A stretch of DNA of 62,793 nucleotides from a virus. Where the stretch lies: positions 1 through 62,793 of IMG/VR virus record IMGVR_UViG_3300035659_000011; one strand, given 5' to 3'. The notes under the pieces are model-generated. The model saw only the letters and a program-made list of their open reading frames with translations. It was not told the origin of the DNA and did no database searches. Positions 1 through 7,852 of this stretch are shown here, in pieces; position 1 is the stretch's first letter; the number at the start of each line of letters is the position of its first letter. The position numbers and the translations under genes are program-made.

Positions 1-243
1 GCTGCGCTTAGCAGCTTCTGAAACGTGAATATTTGCTTCGTCGTACTTTGTCAAATCAACTAGTTCAATAACATCTCTTACATGACTCAATGAATCATTC
101 TTTTCAATCTCATATTTATATTTGTTTACGATGAAATCTATAAGTTCATCTGTGATATTAGCAGAGTCTATTAACTCAGTAATTTCTGCTGGTGTTAGTG
201 TCAGATTCTCAATTTTCTTGATTACGCTGTTTATTTTCTTCAT
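1..243 (-). CDS. hypothetical protein, 3' end cut by window edge
   Basis: An open frame of 81 codons starts at ATG 243 (MKKINSVIKKIENLTLTPAE) and runs off the left edge without a stop, so only the N-terminus is present. It overlaps the end of the upstream gene by about 35 bases, a tight coupling like that of its neighbours. The visible part is charged and helical, with no motif I recognise. Confidence 0.6.
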   Translation of the reverse strand, partial: MKKINSVIKKIENLTLTPAEITELIDSANITDELIDFIVNKYKYEIEKNDSLSHVRDVIELVDLTKYDEANIHVSEAAKRS

Positions 244-541
244 TTCGAAATACTTTGAATCTGCTTGAGCTATTAGCATGCTTTATGAAGTGATCTAGCT
301 TAAACTTGAATTCATCAACTACTTCTTGTAAATCACGACCAATTATCATTTCATAATAAAACACAAACCCGTAATCTTTACTTTGTTTGAGCTTATCTGG
401 ATCACCTATTCCAACAACTGACATTTCTTCATCTTTTGTGACCCAGACTTTACCTTTAAGACCGCGCTGCTCAATGTATCGTTCGCAAATCGTTATGAAA
501 ACATCAATTTGCTGTTCAACTATTCGGTAATACCTACTCAT
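209..541 (-). CDS. hypothetical protein, 110 aa
   Basis: The gene starts with an ATGA overlap with the stop of the small gene at 538-702, which supports a coupled operon. The protein (MSRYYRIVEQQIDVFITICE at its start) has an amphipathic N-terminal helix and a lysine- and asparagine-rich tail. I do not recognise the family. Confidence 0.65.
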   Translation of the reverse strand: MSRYYRIVEQQIDVFITICERYIEQRGLKGKVWVTKDEEMSVVGIGDPDKLKQSKDYGFVFYYEMIIGRDLQEVVDEFKFKLDHFIKHANSSSRFKVFRNEENKQRNQEN

Positions 542-702
542 TTGACAGATTCATCAATAATTGTTGATAGATTGTCATCAAGAAACTTCTTAACAGTCAA
601 TTTAGTAACTTTTGCCAATATGGCTTTTTCTACTGCATTAGCAACAATCTGTCGTACAATTTGTTCTTCATACAACTTCTTTTTAATTACGCTATCTGGC
701 AT
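538..702 (-). CDS. small hypothetical protein, 54 aa
   Basis: An ATG at 702 opens 54 codons (MPDSVIKKKLYEEQIVRQIV onward) ending in a TGA that shares bases with the next ATG. It also overlaps the last 16 bases of the zinc-ribbon gene upstream. The product is predicted to be all helical. It fills exactly the space between its neighbours, which argues that it is real; no function can be given. Confidence 0.6.
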   Translation of the reverse strand: MPDSVIKKKLYEEQIVRQIVANAVEKAILAKVTKLTVKKFLDDNLSTIIDESVK

Positions 703-1028
703 ATTAATCTCATTACATCATCAAAAGTTTTACAGCTTGCTAAATCTATCTGAAAATTAACGACATCATCATGAGTTATTATGTGTTTACTTTTTAACTG
801 TATTTTCTTATCTAAACTATTAAATATCGAATTTATCTCAGACTGTGATTTAACTTTACTTAATTGTTCTTGCACAGTATCATTGATTGTCGTTTGACCA
901 TCATAGAATGACAATGAGACTTTACAGGTAGGACAATTAAAAGTCATTAATTCTGGCTGTTTCTTGAGGAATACTTCAAATGATGAATTGCATGAGGGAC
1001 AATTGAAAGATATGCACGGTGTCTTCAT
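687..1028 (-). CDS. zinc-ribbon protein, 113 aa
   Basis: The N-terminal 40 residues hold two CPxC-type knuckles (FNCPSCNSSF and FNCPTCKVSL), as in an MJ0042/zinc-ribbon finger, followed by an unrecognised helical C-terminus of about 70 residues. Binding of one zinc ion is a fair inference. The partner or target cannot be read from the sequence. A GGAGGGACAAT ribosome site precedes the ATG. Confidence 0.75.
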   Translation of the reverse strand: MKTPCISFNCPSCNSSFEVFLKKQPELMTFNCPTCKVSLSFYDGQTTINDTVQEQLSKVKSQSEINSIFNSLDKKIQLKSKHIITHDDVVNFQIDLASCKTFDDVMRLICQIA

Positions 1029-1044
1029 ATTGTCCCTCCTGTTC

Positions 1045-1341
1045 TTAAGGTGAAGCTTTTACTCGTTCAATCTTAGGTTTAAGTGCGTTTTCATATGCTT
1101 CAAGTACTTTGTCATCAATCAATTGTCTAAACGTGTTGTTAATAGGATGAGCAGTGTCTTGAAAGCTACCATCTTTTCGTTTGAAATTCGGCATAACTAC
1201 AAAAAATCCCTTTGAACCTTCAATCACTCGAACGTTGCGTACTATGAAAACTTCATCAAATATGATATTAGCAAAGCACTTGAGCTTGCTATTCACTTCT
1301 TTATTATGAGGAAAAATAATCTGTACGTCTGTTATGTTCAT
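1045..1341 (-). CDS. spoVG: SpoVG family protein
   Basis: The 98-residue product keeps the SpoVG core: an N-terminal strand (MNITDVQIIF), VRVIEGSKGFFVVMPNFKR and the strongly conserved DTAHPINNTFR, the usual family length and order. Bacterial SpoVG binds DNA and RNA and tunes gene expression (sporulation and virulence in Firmicutes and spirochaetes). In a phage it may act as a small regulator of host or phage transcripts, but that role is inference. It sits in a run of orphan genes on the same strand. Confidence 0.9.
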   Translation of the reverse strand: MNITDVQIIFPHNKEVNSKLKCFANIIFDEVFIVRNVRVIEGSKGFFVVMPNFKRKDGSFQDTAHPINNTFRQLIDDKVLEAYENALKPKIERVKASP

Positions 1342-1368
1342 AATTTATTCTTGTGAATCTGATTCAAT

Positions 1369-1773
1369 TTATTTACTGATTGCCAATTTCAATTCTTCAA
1401 ATGGAAACTCATCAAAACTAACAATACCTTTATCTTTAAACTGTACCATGCAACTTGCTTTATTCACCGATACTATTTTACCAAGAACTGACCTGTTAAT
1501 AATTTCTACAGCATCATTTATATTGAAACTTTGTAATTCTTTATGACTTTTACTATCGAAAAGCTCAATTGCTATGTTTTCATGCTGCTTTGCTATAAAC
1601 CGTACAATCTTATCTGGTTCAAAAAATATTTGTTCTATTCCACCATAGCAGCTTGCTTCTCTAATACTTATCTTCTTGTACAATGTCCGTTTATAGAAAA
1701 ATAGACTTGCTACAGGAACGTTCTTGAACATTATTTTCTTAGACGGAATAGCCGTAATTTTACGCATAGTCAA
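1369..1773 (-). CDS. hypothetical protein with SH3/KOW-like C-terminus, 134 aa
   Basis: The last 60 residues form a compact beta-rich stretch (AVEIINRSVLGKIVSVNKAS and VQFKDKGIVSFDEFPFEELK) that resembles the C-terminal half of the next gene downstream (1791-2057). Both look like small SH3/KOW barrels. The N-terminus is basic with no motif. No function is assigned. Confidence 0.6.
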   Translation of the reverse strand: MTMRKITAIPSKKIMFKNVPVASLFFYKRTLYKKISIREASCYGGIEQIFFEPDKIVRFIAKQHENIAIELFDSKSHKELQSFNINDAVEIINRSVLGKIVSVNKASCMVQFKDKGIVSFDEFPFEELKLAISK

Positions 1774-1790
1774 TTATCTGTTTGAATATT

Positions 1791-2057
1791 TTAACTGAAC
1801 CAAATTTTTTTGATATCAGCTATTACTTTTTCATCTGACGCGCTTTTTCTGATCAATTTGATGTTTTCCATCTGTGCAAAATCTTTTGTGGAACCATCAT
1901 CAAATCTAATATTGACAGATTCTCGATCAAAATTAACGACACGTCCTTCGTTATTGTCATACTCTACTATATCACCCAACTGTACAATACCGCCATTATT
2001 ATACAATAAGCGTTTTCGTTGATTCAAAAATTCAGAACGTTTTTCCAAGTGTGACAT
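1791..2057 (-). CDS. hypothetical protein with SH3/KOW-like barrel, 88 aa
   Basis: I place the start at ATG 2057 (MSHLEKRSEFLNQRKRLLYN); a longer frame upstream would run deep into the neighbouring gene. The core VQLGDIVEYDNNEGRVVNFD followed by VNIRFDDGST is typical of an SH3-like barrel, and the barrel resembles that of the 1369-1773 product. The start overlaps the end of the 630-residue gene by 26 bases. The function is unknown. Confidence 0.6.
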   Translation of the reverse strand: MSHLEKRSEFLNQRKRLLYNNGGIVQLGDIVEYDNNEGRVVNFDRESVNIRFDDGSTKDFAQMENIKLIRKSASDEKVIADIKKIWFS

Positions 2058-3924
2058 CTGACACAGTATCCTTGTCAGGTGAATAAACATCAACGTCATA
2101 CTGATTAGTAGGTTTCATGTACATACTAACATCACTTGCAGTTTTCTTAATAATCGCTTTAACATCTGAACTAAATGCAACTTTATTTGTAACTTGGGGT
2201 TCTAACACTCTTACTAATGACAATGTTGATGTCCACGATGTTGATGCAATCTTACGAACTACATTGATGTCTTTAGCATATTTTAGTGCAACATCGGTAA
2301 GTTGCTTGACAAGTGAAGAACTAATTTTCTTTACACCCTTATTCACGTCAGCAATGAAATATCGAATTGTATCAGTATTATTTGAATCCTTTAATTTCGA
2401 TGCAATTCGATCTAATTCAAACTTATTCGCTAAATTAACTGACTTTGCATGCTCGATAACACTTGCAGCTTGTTTCTTGGTATCCACAGCTGCATTCTTA
2501 ACAATTGTTAATCCTGTAATCTTACAAATTCCTGATGTATTGTCTGATAGTTTACACAACGGTCCTTCTTTAATTTGGAAAATCATATTATTTGCACGAC
2601 GATTCAACATCGGTAACACTGCTTGTAATTCACTTGCATTAGAATATAGATTAGAATCAATATACGTAAGACCCAGCATCTGAGCTTCTTTATCAGCTGC
2701 TAATTTGCCCATAACGTGATTTGCAACATCAGCACTATAAGATTTAGATACTGCAGACTTGATTGCGTCATCTGATTGTCTGAGTGTCTTTAAAGTGTAC
2801 GCCATCTTAGTAGCGCTGTCAATTGATGCTACAGATGTCTTATTGTGCAATTTAGTAGATGAAGATTCCTTCGTAATTGCATCTCTAGAATTAGCAGTCA
2901 ACGACTTTGTACTCAAGAAATTAATGTAACGCTTAAGATCATCACGAGCTTCTTTTAAGAATGTTTCTACTCTAGTATTACTATACTTCTTTGTCAATTC
3001 AGATTTTGCAGTACGAATTGAAGGATTGTTTATAAGTAACTGCTTAAATGCGTTAGACATCTCGATGTCGTCTTTACCCATTTTAATAGCAGCTTCTTTA
3101 TTCTTAAGCTCATTTGCAATTGTCTCTTTTACAGCTAATCTAGTATTTATATGCTGTTTAGCTGTTCTTCTGGTATTGACATCAATCAAAAAATCACTCA
3201 CAACTTTTTCAGGATTTTCAGATGCCAATCTGCTGTAATATTTCGTAATATCAGACGCTTTGATGAAAAACGAATTGACATATTTAAGCGACGCAAACTT
3301 ATTAAGAACAAACTTTGCTTCACTAGCTGTCTTAATAGCAGTAGAATCAACAATGTTCAATCCCAGTTTAACACAGCAGTTGCTTTTATTGAAATTACAA
3401 TCATTACACTTTGCAGACCGTTTAACGTCTCTAATAGCTATACTTGAAACATGGCTAGCATTCTTCAAAAGAGTAGATAGATCATTACATGTGTCGACTA
3501 ATGAAGCGTCAACATAAACATGACCAAGTTTACCATATTCTGGTTCTAATTTAGCTATATCAAATGCTTTGATTTCAATGGATTCATATTTTTTCTTAAG
3601 CACTGATGCTACTTTTTCAAGACTCAACCCTGTCATCAATAATTTTCTAGCTTCTTTTTCAATACTTTCACTTGATGCTAACACTGTTGGGCGGTTATCT
3701 GGATGTCGAATTGAATCGCTTAACATTGGTGCCGGTGTAGAATCTGTGGCTGATGACTTGTCCCAAGTAGATGATATTCCTGTATAAGCAGCTTTATGCT
3801 TAACAGCTAGAGTATCATCTTTCAAGTCTTCATTTGTAAAGTTTGGTGACTCATCATTGGCTAACTTCTCAAGCCAAGGTGACATAGGCTGACGTTGATC
3901 ATCAAACATCTGTGCTTTTTTCAT
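2032..3924 (-). CDS. large protein with an internal duplication, 630 aa
   Basis: I do not recognise the family. The protein carries two related segments, roughly residues 133-270 and 415-535. Each runs from a GxxYxD strand (GHVYVDASL; GLTYIDSNL) through a conserved GLxIVxxxA turn (LGLNIVDSTA; TGLTIVKNAA) to a xFxxDVNxx end (FLIDVNTR; YFIADVNKG). The first copy has five close cysteines (CNDCNFNKSNCC), the second only two. Short helical modules resembling HTH repeats precede each copy. It lies in a block of unknown genes (3935-5112), so a virion or assembly role is possible but unproven. Confidence 0.75.
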   Translation of the reverse strand: MKKAQMFDDQRQPMSPWLEKLANDESPNFTNEDLKDDTLAVKHKAAYTGISSTWDKSSATDSTPAPMLSDSIRHPDNRPTVLASSESIEKEARKLLMTGLSLEKVASVLKKKYESIEIKAFDIAKLEPEYGKLGHVYVDASLVDTCNDLSTLLKNASHVSSIAIRDVKRSAKCNDCNFNKSNCCVKLGLNIVDSTAIKTASEAKFVLNKFASLKYVNSFFIKASDITKYYSRLASENPEKVVSDFLIDVNTRRTAKQHINTRLAVKETIANELKNKEAAIKMGKDDIEMSNAFKQLLINNPSIRTAKSELTKKYSNTRVETFLKEARDDLKRYINFLSTKSLTANSRDAITKESSSTKLHNKTSVASIDSATKMAYTLKTLRQSDDAIKSAVSKSYSADVANHVMGKLAADKEAQMLGLTYIDSNLYSNASELQAVLPMLNRRANNMIFQIKEGPLCKLSDNTSGICKITGLTIVKNAAVDTKKQAASVIEHAKSVNLANKFELDRIASKLKDSNNTDTIRYFIADVNKGVKKISSSLVKQLTDVALKYAKDINVVRKIASTSWTSTLSLVRVLEPQVTNKVAFSSDVKAIIKKTASDVSMYMKPTNQYDVDVYSPDKDTVSDVTLGKTF

Positions 3925-3934
3925 GTTTTATCCT

Positions 3935-4339
3935 TTACTTACCAGAAGCTAAGCCGTTGTTTTCATCAAATGATCTGACTGCATACTGTTTGTCGTCAGA
4001 TATCTTCCAAAAATCGTTAGTTGCAGCGTCTTGATAAAGATCATTACGACCGGCGACTTTAACAAACCGTCCCTCTCTACGAGCAATCCTAACTTGATGC
4101 AATGTCAACTTTTCTGCAGCTGCTTTTTCCATAACTGCCTTTTCAGTAGCTGCCTTTTCAATAGGATGAGTTCCACTAGCAACTTTATCTGCTTCAAGCT
4201 TTTCAACCGGTTCAGCATCGACAGGCACTGAATTTACAAGAGACGCAGCAGTCTTTGTAAGACCTTTGTGTTCCTCTTTTGTCAAAGCTTTGACTAAATT
4301 ATCAAGAAATGTTGATTGACCTTCACGATTTGACAGCAT
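3935..4339 (-). CDS. hypothetical protein with EKA repeats, 134 aa
   Basis: The middle (about residues 50-85) is a low-complexity helix of EKA/EKLEAD repeats. The C-terminus carries DLYQDAATNDFWKISDDK. The next gene downstream has a matching DMHQDIATPDFWTIS block, so the two share a motif. A basic segment (HQVRIARREGRFVKVAGR) lies just before it. The function is unknown. Confidence 0.65.
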   Translation of the reverse strand: MLSNREGQSTFLDNLVKALTKEEHKGLTKTAASLVNSVPVDAEPVEKLEADKVASGTHPIEKAATEKAVMEKAAAEKLTLHQVRIARREGRFVKVAGRNDLYQDAATNDFWKISDDKQYAVRSFDENNGLASGK

Positions 4340-4342
4340 ATG

Positions 4343-4606
4343 TTATCCTTTCACTTTGGTTGGAACAATTCTAATTAGTCGATTTTTACTAATTGTCCAA
4401 AAATCAGGCGTTGCTATATCTTGATGCATGTCCATTTCAGGCTGTTGTATTCGACTAAAAGAATATGATGCAGATGCTGTCTTTTTAGTTTTACATTCTT
4501 CAATTGTACTCGACATCATCATTCTTGCATCATCACCATCGCCCTCAAACACTTCACCAGCAATTAGATCAATATGGTCTTCAGCAATTCTATCAAGCAC
4601 GTTCAT
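4343..4606 (-). CDS. hypothetical protein sharing the QDxATxDFWxIS motif, 87 aa
   Basis: The product starts MNVLDRIAEDHIDLIAGEVF, then has an acidic segment (FEGDGDDARMM). Its C-terminal DMHQDIATPDFWTISKNR matches the C-terminus of the 3935-4339 product. The shared motif between adjacent genes suggests a common partner or an ancient duplication. No known family is recognised. Confidence 0.65.
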   Translation of the reverse strand: MNVLDRIAEDHIDLIAGEVFEGDGDDARMMMSSTIEECKTKKTASASYSFSRIQQPEMDMHQDIATPDFWTISKNRLIRIVPTKVKG

Positions 4607-4608
4607 AG

Positions 4609-5112
4609 TTATGCCTTAGGCTTTGATTTCTGAACGTTTTCAGGTTTCTTAGGCTCTAATTCTAATTTCGATTTATCAGGAACAGGCTTTGCAGGAACTG
4701 GCTTAGGCTGTGCAGGTTGTGCTTGTGGTTGCGGCTTCTTAATATCAGCTTCTTTTTCTGCATTACCTTCTTCATCTTCATCATAGAATTCTTTTGAAGC
4801 ATCATCGAAGCCTTTAACATCCTGCATAACTTGTTGTGCTAAATTCATCGGCCGATTCTTAAGAATTGTTCTCTTATCATTAAATTCAAACTGACTCATT
4901 GAATTAACAATACTTTGAATCGAACCAGTAAATCTAGCTGTATAAAGCTTAAGAGCATCAACTGCTGACTGAAACTGGTCTTTAGTCAATGTCTCATTCT
5001 CAACTGCATTTGCTAACTCTTCAATGATCAAGTCATCTTTGTAACCTTCTACAACTGCATTAACAATGGCGTCAACGACCGATCCATCTTTTTTAAGTTC
5101 AAGAACTGCCAT
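4609..5112 (-). CDS. hypothetical protein with proline-rich tail, 167 aa
   Basis: The first 115 residues are helical and acidic. The rest is a Pro/Gln/Lys-rich linker with repeated KPVPAKPVPDK-type units, expected to be disordered. A strong AGGAGG ribosome site lies upstream of ATG 5112, and 88 untranslated bases before it may hold the promoter of this block. The function is unknown. Confidence 0.65.
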   Translation of the reverse strand: MAVLELKKDGSVVDAIVNAVVEGYKDDLIIEELANAVENETLTKDQFQSAVDALKLYTARFTGSIQSIVNSMSQFEFNDKRTILKNRPMNLAQQVMQDVKGFDDASKEFYDEDEEGNAEKEADIKKPQPQAQPAQPKPVPAKPVPDKSKLELEPKKPENVQKSKPKA

Positions 5113-5200
5113 AACGTCCTCCTGTATTTTTCTATAAAACTACAAAATACAAAGTATGCGATTTCACAAATATAGATAGTTTATCAAACTTTGATCAACT

Positions 5201-6157
5201 TCATCGCTTGAAGAAAGAACGGAGCTTTTTAAGTTTAATGCGGTCGAACTTAATTTTCTTATGCCGTAAACGATTGTTTGACTTTGTTATACTCAGTTTT
5301 CTAAGCTTTATCGGCTTCTTATGACTAACTGTCTTAATAGGCACTGTGCTTACTTGTCGATCTCGTTCATCATTATCACTATTGCCATTAAATTGTGCGT
5401 AGTTGTCAACCTGCGTCATGACCTTCATTCTTGTCTGTGAACTATACAATGACTTTTGCTTCGTCAAGTTGTCAAACACTAAATAGTACTTTGCTGCTCT
5501 CTCATCTACTTTCACTTTTCGTTTCAATTTCTTTAGACCTTGCTTCAATCTAGCTGACACTGCAGATTGTGATATGCCCAATTCTTTAGATACAATCCTC
5601 TGATTGTGCTTTAAGAAATATAACATCATCGCTTCTAATTGACGCTTAGACATGTGTTGTGCCAAGCAATTCCTCATGTCATTCACGTCAATCTTGCGAT
5701 TATTGTAGAAATGTAATATCCTATGTATAGCTCTCTTCTTATAATAATTCACCATTTCTTGTGACAAGCCCAATATCACACCAATATCTTCTTGTATCTT
5801 ATTATAGTCAAATATCAATGTCATTATGTCACGTTCAAAGTCTGGTAACAGATTATGAATGATGAATCTAATCTCAGCTAATCTCTCTTCTTCATCATCA
5901 TCATAATGACTTAATGACCTGGACGTTGCATTTTCATCAGCAGAAAAAAATGTAGATAACACATTATTATCAATTGCGATTTCTTTACGAAAACCAACTG
6001 CTCTAAATGTAGACTTGATATAATTATTGCGATTTTTTGTAGTAGTAATATCTATTTTTGCATCATTGAACGCATCAAATATAGTATCTGATGCTGTTTG
6101 CTTATCTTTATCAGTCATCAAATCTTTAGGTAATTCAGAAAAGAATGATTTATTCAT
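5201..6157 (-). CDS. sigma-factor-like protein with two region-4 helix-turn-helix units
   Basis: The 318-residue protein has two sigma-region-4-like units. The first is around residues 110-150 (FERDIMTLIFDYNKIQEDIG, then VILGLSQEMVNYYKKRAIHR). The second is around 170-215 (SKRQLEAMMLYFLKHNQRIV, then LGISQSAVSARLKQGLKKLK), a clear HTH. I see no good region 2, so it may be a divergent sigma or an HTH regulator. The C-terminus is very basic, suggesting nucleic-acid binding. A second, more complete sigma factor lies at 47664-48464. Confidence 0.7.
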   Translation of the reverse strand: MNKSFFSELPKDLMTDKDKQTASDTIFDAFNDAKIDITTTKNRNNYIKSTFRAVGFRKEIAIDNNVLSTFFSADENATSRSLSHYDDDEEERLAEIRFIIHNLLPDFERDIMTLIFDYNKIQEDIGVILGLSQEMVNYYKKRAIHRILHFYNNRKIDVNDMRNCLAQHMSKRQLEAMMLYFLKHNQRIVSKELGISQSAVSARLKQGLKKLKRKVKVDERAAKYYLVFDNLTKQKSLYSSQTRMKVMTQVDNYAQFNGNSDNDERDRQVSTVPIKTVSHKKPIKLRKLSITKSNNRLRHKKIKFDRIKLKKLRSFFKR

Positions 6158-6324
6158 AGTTCTATACTATTATCGATAGTCTGTGAATCATTCAAATTCA
6201 AAATATCAGGCGAACACTCACAACAATATAACTTACCATCTTTAGTAACTGATGCAGGTCTATCACATATACAACATCTATTGACTACAGACATTGGTTG
6301 TGGTGCACCATGTTTCTCAAACAT
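6154..6324 (-). CDS. zinc-binding mini-protein, 56 aa
   Basis: ATG 6324 follows a good GAAGG ribosome site, and the stop overlaps the next gene's start as ATGA. The product has two cysteine pairs, RCCICDRPAS and YCCECSPDIL, as in a small treble-clef or zinc-ribbon. It is one of several Cys-rich mini-proteins in this genome. The function is unknown. Confidence 0.65.
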   Translation of the reverse strand: MFEKHGAPQPMSVVNRCCICDRPASVTKDGKLYCCECSPDILNLNDSQTIDNSIEL

Positions 6325-6326
6325 TT

Positions 6327-6515
6327 TTACCCTTCTTTCTTTTTAGTTGAAAGTGTGTCTATATTTGCATCTTCTAGTGGACACCATTCTGGAACAGAAT
6401 GTGTATCAACAATAAGTTTCTTAGTCAATATGCAAAATGGTTCTTCTTTCAATACATCTCCACTTGCACAATTACAATCACCACAATTTCTGATAATTGC
6501 TAGTTTGTATTTCAT
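6327..6515 (-). CDS. small Cys-rich protein, 62 aa
   Basis: The product begins MKYKLAIIRNCGDCNCASGD and has five cysteines, including CGDCNC and a later EWCPLED. The layout resembles small Zn or Fe-S binding phage proteins. It sits between the ligase gene and another Zn mini-protein with only two or three bases between genes. No function is assigned. Confidence 0.6.
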   Translation of the reverse strand: MKYKLAIIRNCGDCNCASGDVLKEEPFCILTKKLIVDTHSVPEWCPLEDANIDTLSTKKKEG

Positions 6516-6518
6516 TTC

Positions 6519-7448
6519 TTATTCCCATACACAAGATTGAGGTTCTTTGTCCAATCGTAAACAGTTAGATCCAGAGTCAACTAATCTTGGATTCTTATAG
6601 CTATTTAATGTTTTTGACTCCGATATGAATTGAATTACTTTACCAGTATAATACTCAATCTTTGATCTAAAATCTGATGCTTGCTCTTTTGTCAACCCAC
6701 TTATATTCGCAACATGTGTTAACCGGTTATATCTATACTGACTCACTTTTATTGATGCTACAAAATCATCAGGATACTGTTCATTGAGATTGAAACCTGT
6801 AATCACACCATCATATGTATCAAACTTCTTAAGTTTCTTCCACCACTTCGATCTGTCACTCTCATATTCTGATTCAACAAACTTGAATACTACGCCCTTC
6901 TCTTCATGATTTGATTCTAATAATTGTTTCCAAAAGACTTGTTTATCAGTCTTCTTAATTAGCCCGCTGATTAACTCAATATTACAAGTCGGTGTAACTA
7001 CTGACGCTAATTTTGATTTCCTAAATGATAATGTCTTACTCGTCAACAATTTATCTTCAAAAGCCATAATATCAAAAATCACATACGATAAGAAACCATA
7101 TTGTTCTTGCAACGTTATTGCATCATCAATACCTGAATTAATAATTTGTAAAGTGTCAGCTACAGGCCGTCCCGGTAAATAAACCTCACCATCAAACAAT
7201 GTTCCCTTTGGCAATTTCATCTTAACTATATCTTCATATATTCTGCGAAATTTCAATCTCAATAGACTAATATCTTCGTGACCCTCTCGACCATATCGAC
7301 CAGCAAAAGATACATCATCATTTATCAAACATTGTATTCGTCGACCATTGATTTTAGGTTCTTGAATCCAATCGGCATCTTCAAATTGTTCGTCAGACTT
7401 CTCTAACTTCAAAATTGACGGGTCCATCAACTTCAAAAAATCTATCAT
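6519..7448 (-). CDS. ATP-dependent DNA ligase
   Basis: The 309-residue protein carries the nucleotidyltransferase motifs in order: I at Lys32 (EPKINGRR; Asn replaces the usual Asp of KxDG), III at about 86 (LFDGEVYLPG), IV at about 183 (EEKGVVFKF) and V around 202 (KWWKKLKKFD). An OB-like C-terminus follows (YDGVITGF onward). It would seal nicks during replication by forming a covalent ligase-AMP on Lys32. It is shorter than cellular ligases but normal for phages. Confidence 0.9.
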   Translation of the reverse strand: MIDFLKLMDPSILKLEKSDEQFEDADWIQEPKINGRRIQCLINDDVSFAGRYGREGHEDISLLRLKFRRIYEDIVKMKLPKGTLFDGEVYLPGRPVADTLQIINSGIDDAITLQEQYGFLSYVIFDIMAFEDKLLTSKTLSFRKSKLASVVTPTCNIELISGLIKKTDKQVFWKQLLESNHEEKGVVFKFVESEYESDRSKWWKKLKKFDTYDGVITGFNLNEQYPDDFVASIKVSQYRYNRLTHVANISGLTKEQASDFRSKIEYYTGKVIQFISESKTLNSYKNPRLVDSGSNCLRLDKEPQSCVWE

Positions 7449-7479
7449 GAATACTTATTGCAAAAAATTGGCAGGAAGT

Positions 7480-7728
7480 TTACGAAGATGTGATAATGTG
7501 AAATTTGTCAATTGTATCGCAGTAACTAGCAGCCCACATATTAAGATCATTAACGAACTTATCTTTATCACCTCTACCATGAACTACTAACTTATTCATC
7601 ATCTCATTTTTAACACCAACACAACCATACGAATCAATATCAAATAACTCTATTGCACGTTTAATTGCTATCAACACGTCATCATCTAATCTTTCAAAAG
7701 TATGATTGTCGAACATAAACAAAATCAT
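7480..7728 (-). CDS. hypothetical protein, 82 aa
   Basis: I use ATG 7728 (MILFMFDNHTFERLDDDVLI). The open frame continues upstream to a GTG at 7791, but that part looks non-coding. The protein is small, acidic and mixed alpha/beta, with no motif I can name. It lies between ligase and SbcC genes. Confidence 0.5.
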   Translation of the reverse strand: MILFMFDNHTFERLDDDVLIAIKRAIELFDIDSYGCVGVKNEMMNKLVVHGRGDKDKFVNDLNMWAASYCDTIDKFHIITSS

Positions 7729-7852
7729 AATAGTCTTTCTGACGGTGTCAGCATGCAAATTATTGCTGCACATAAAAAATATGATAACCACTGTGATACA
7801 AGCATATACAAATATTCGCGCGTCAACAAGAAAACTAAACTTACTAGCAGCT

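Noticed and set aside
2117-2683. 188-residue open frame on the plus strand
   Set aside because: It is antisense to the 630-residue gene. Its sequence is low in motifs, and every other supported gene in the window is on the minus strand.
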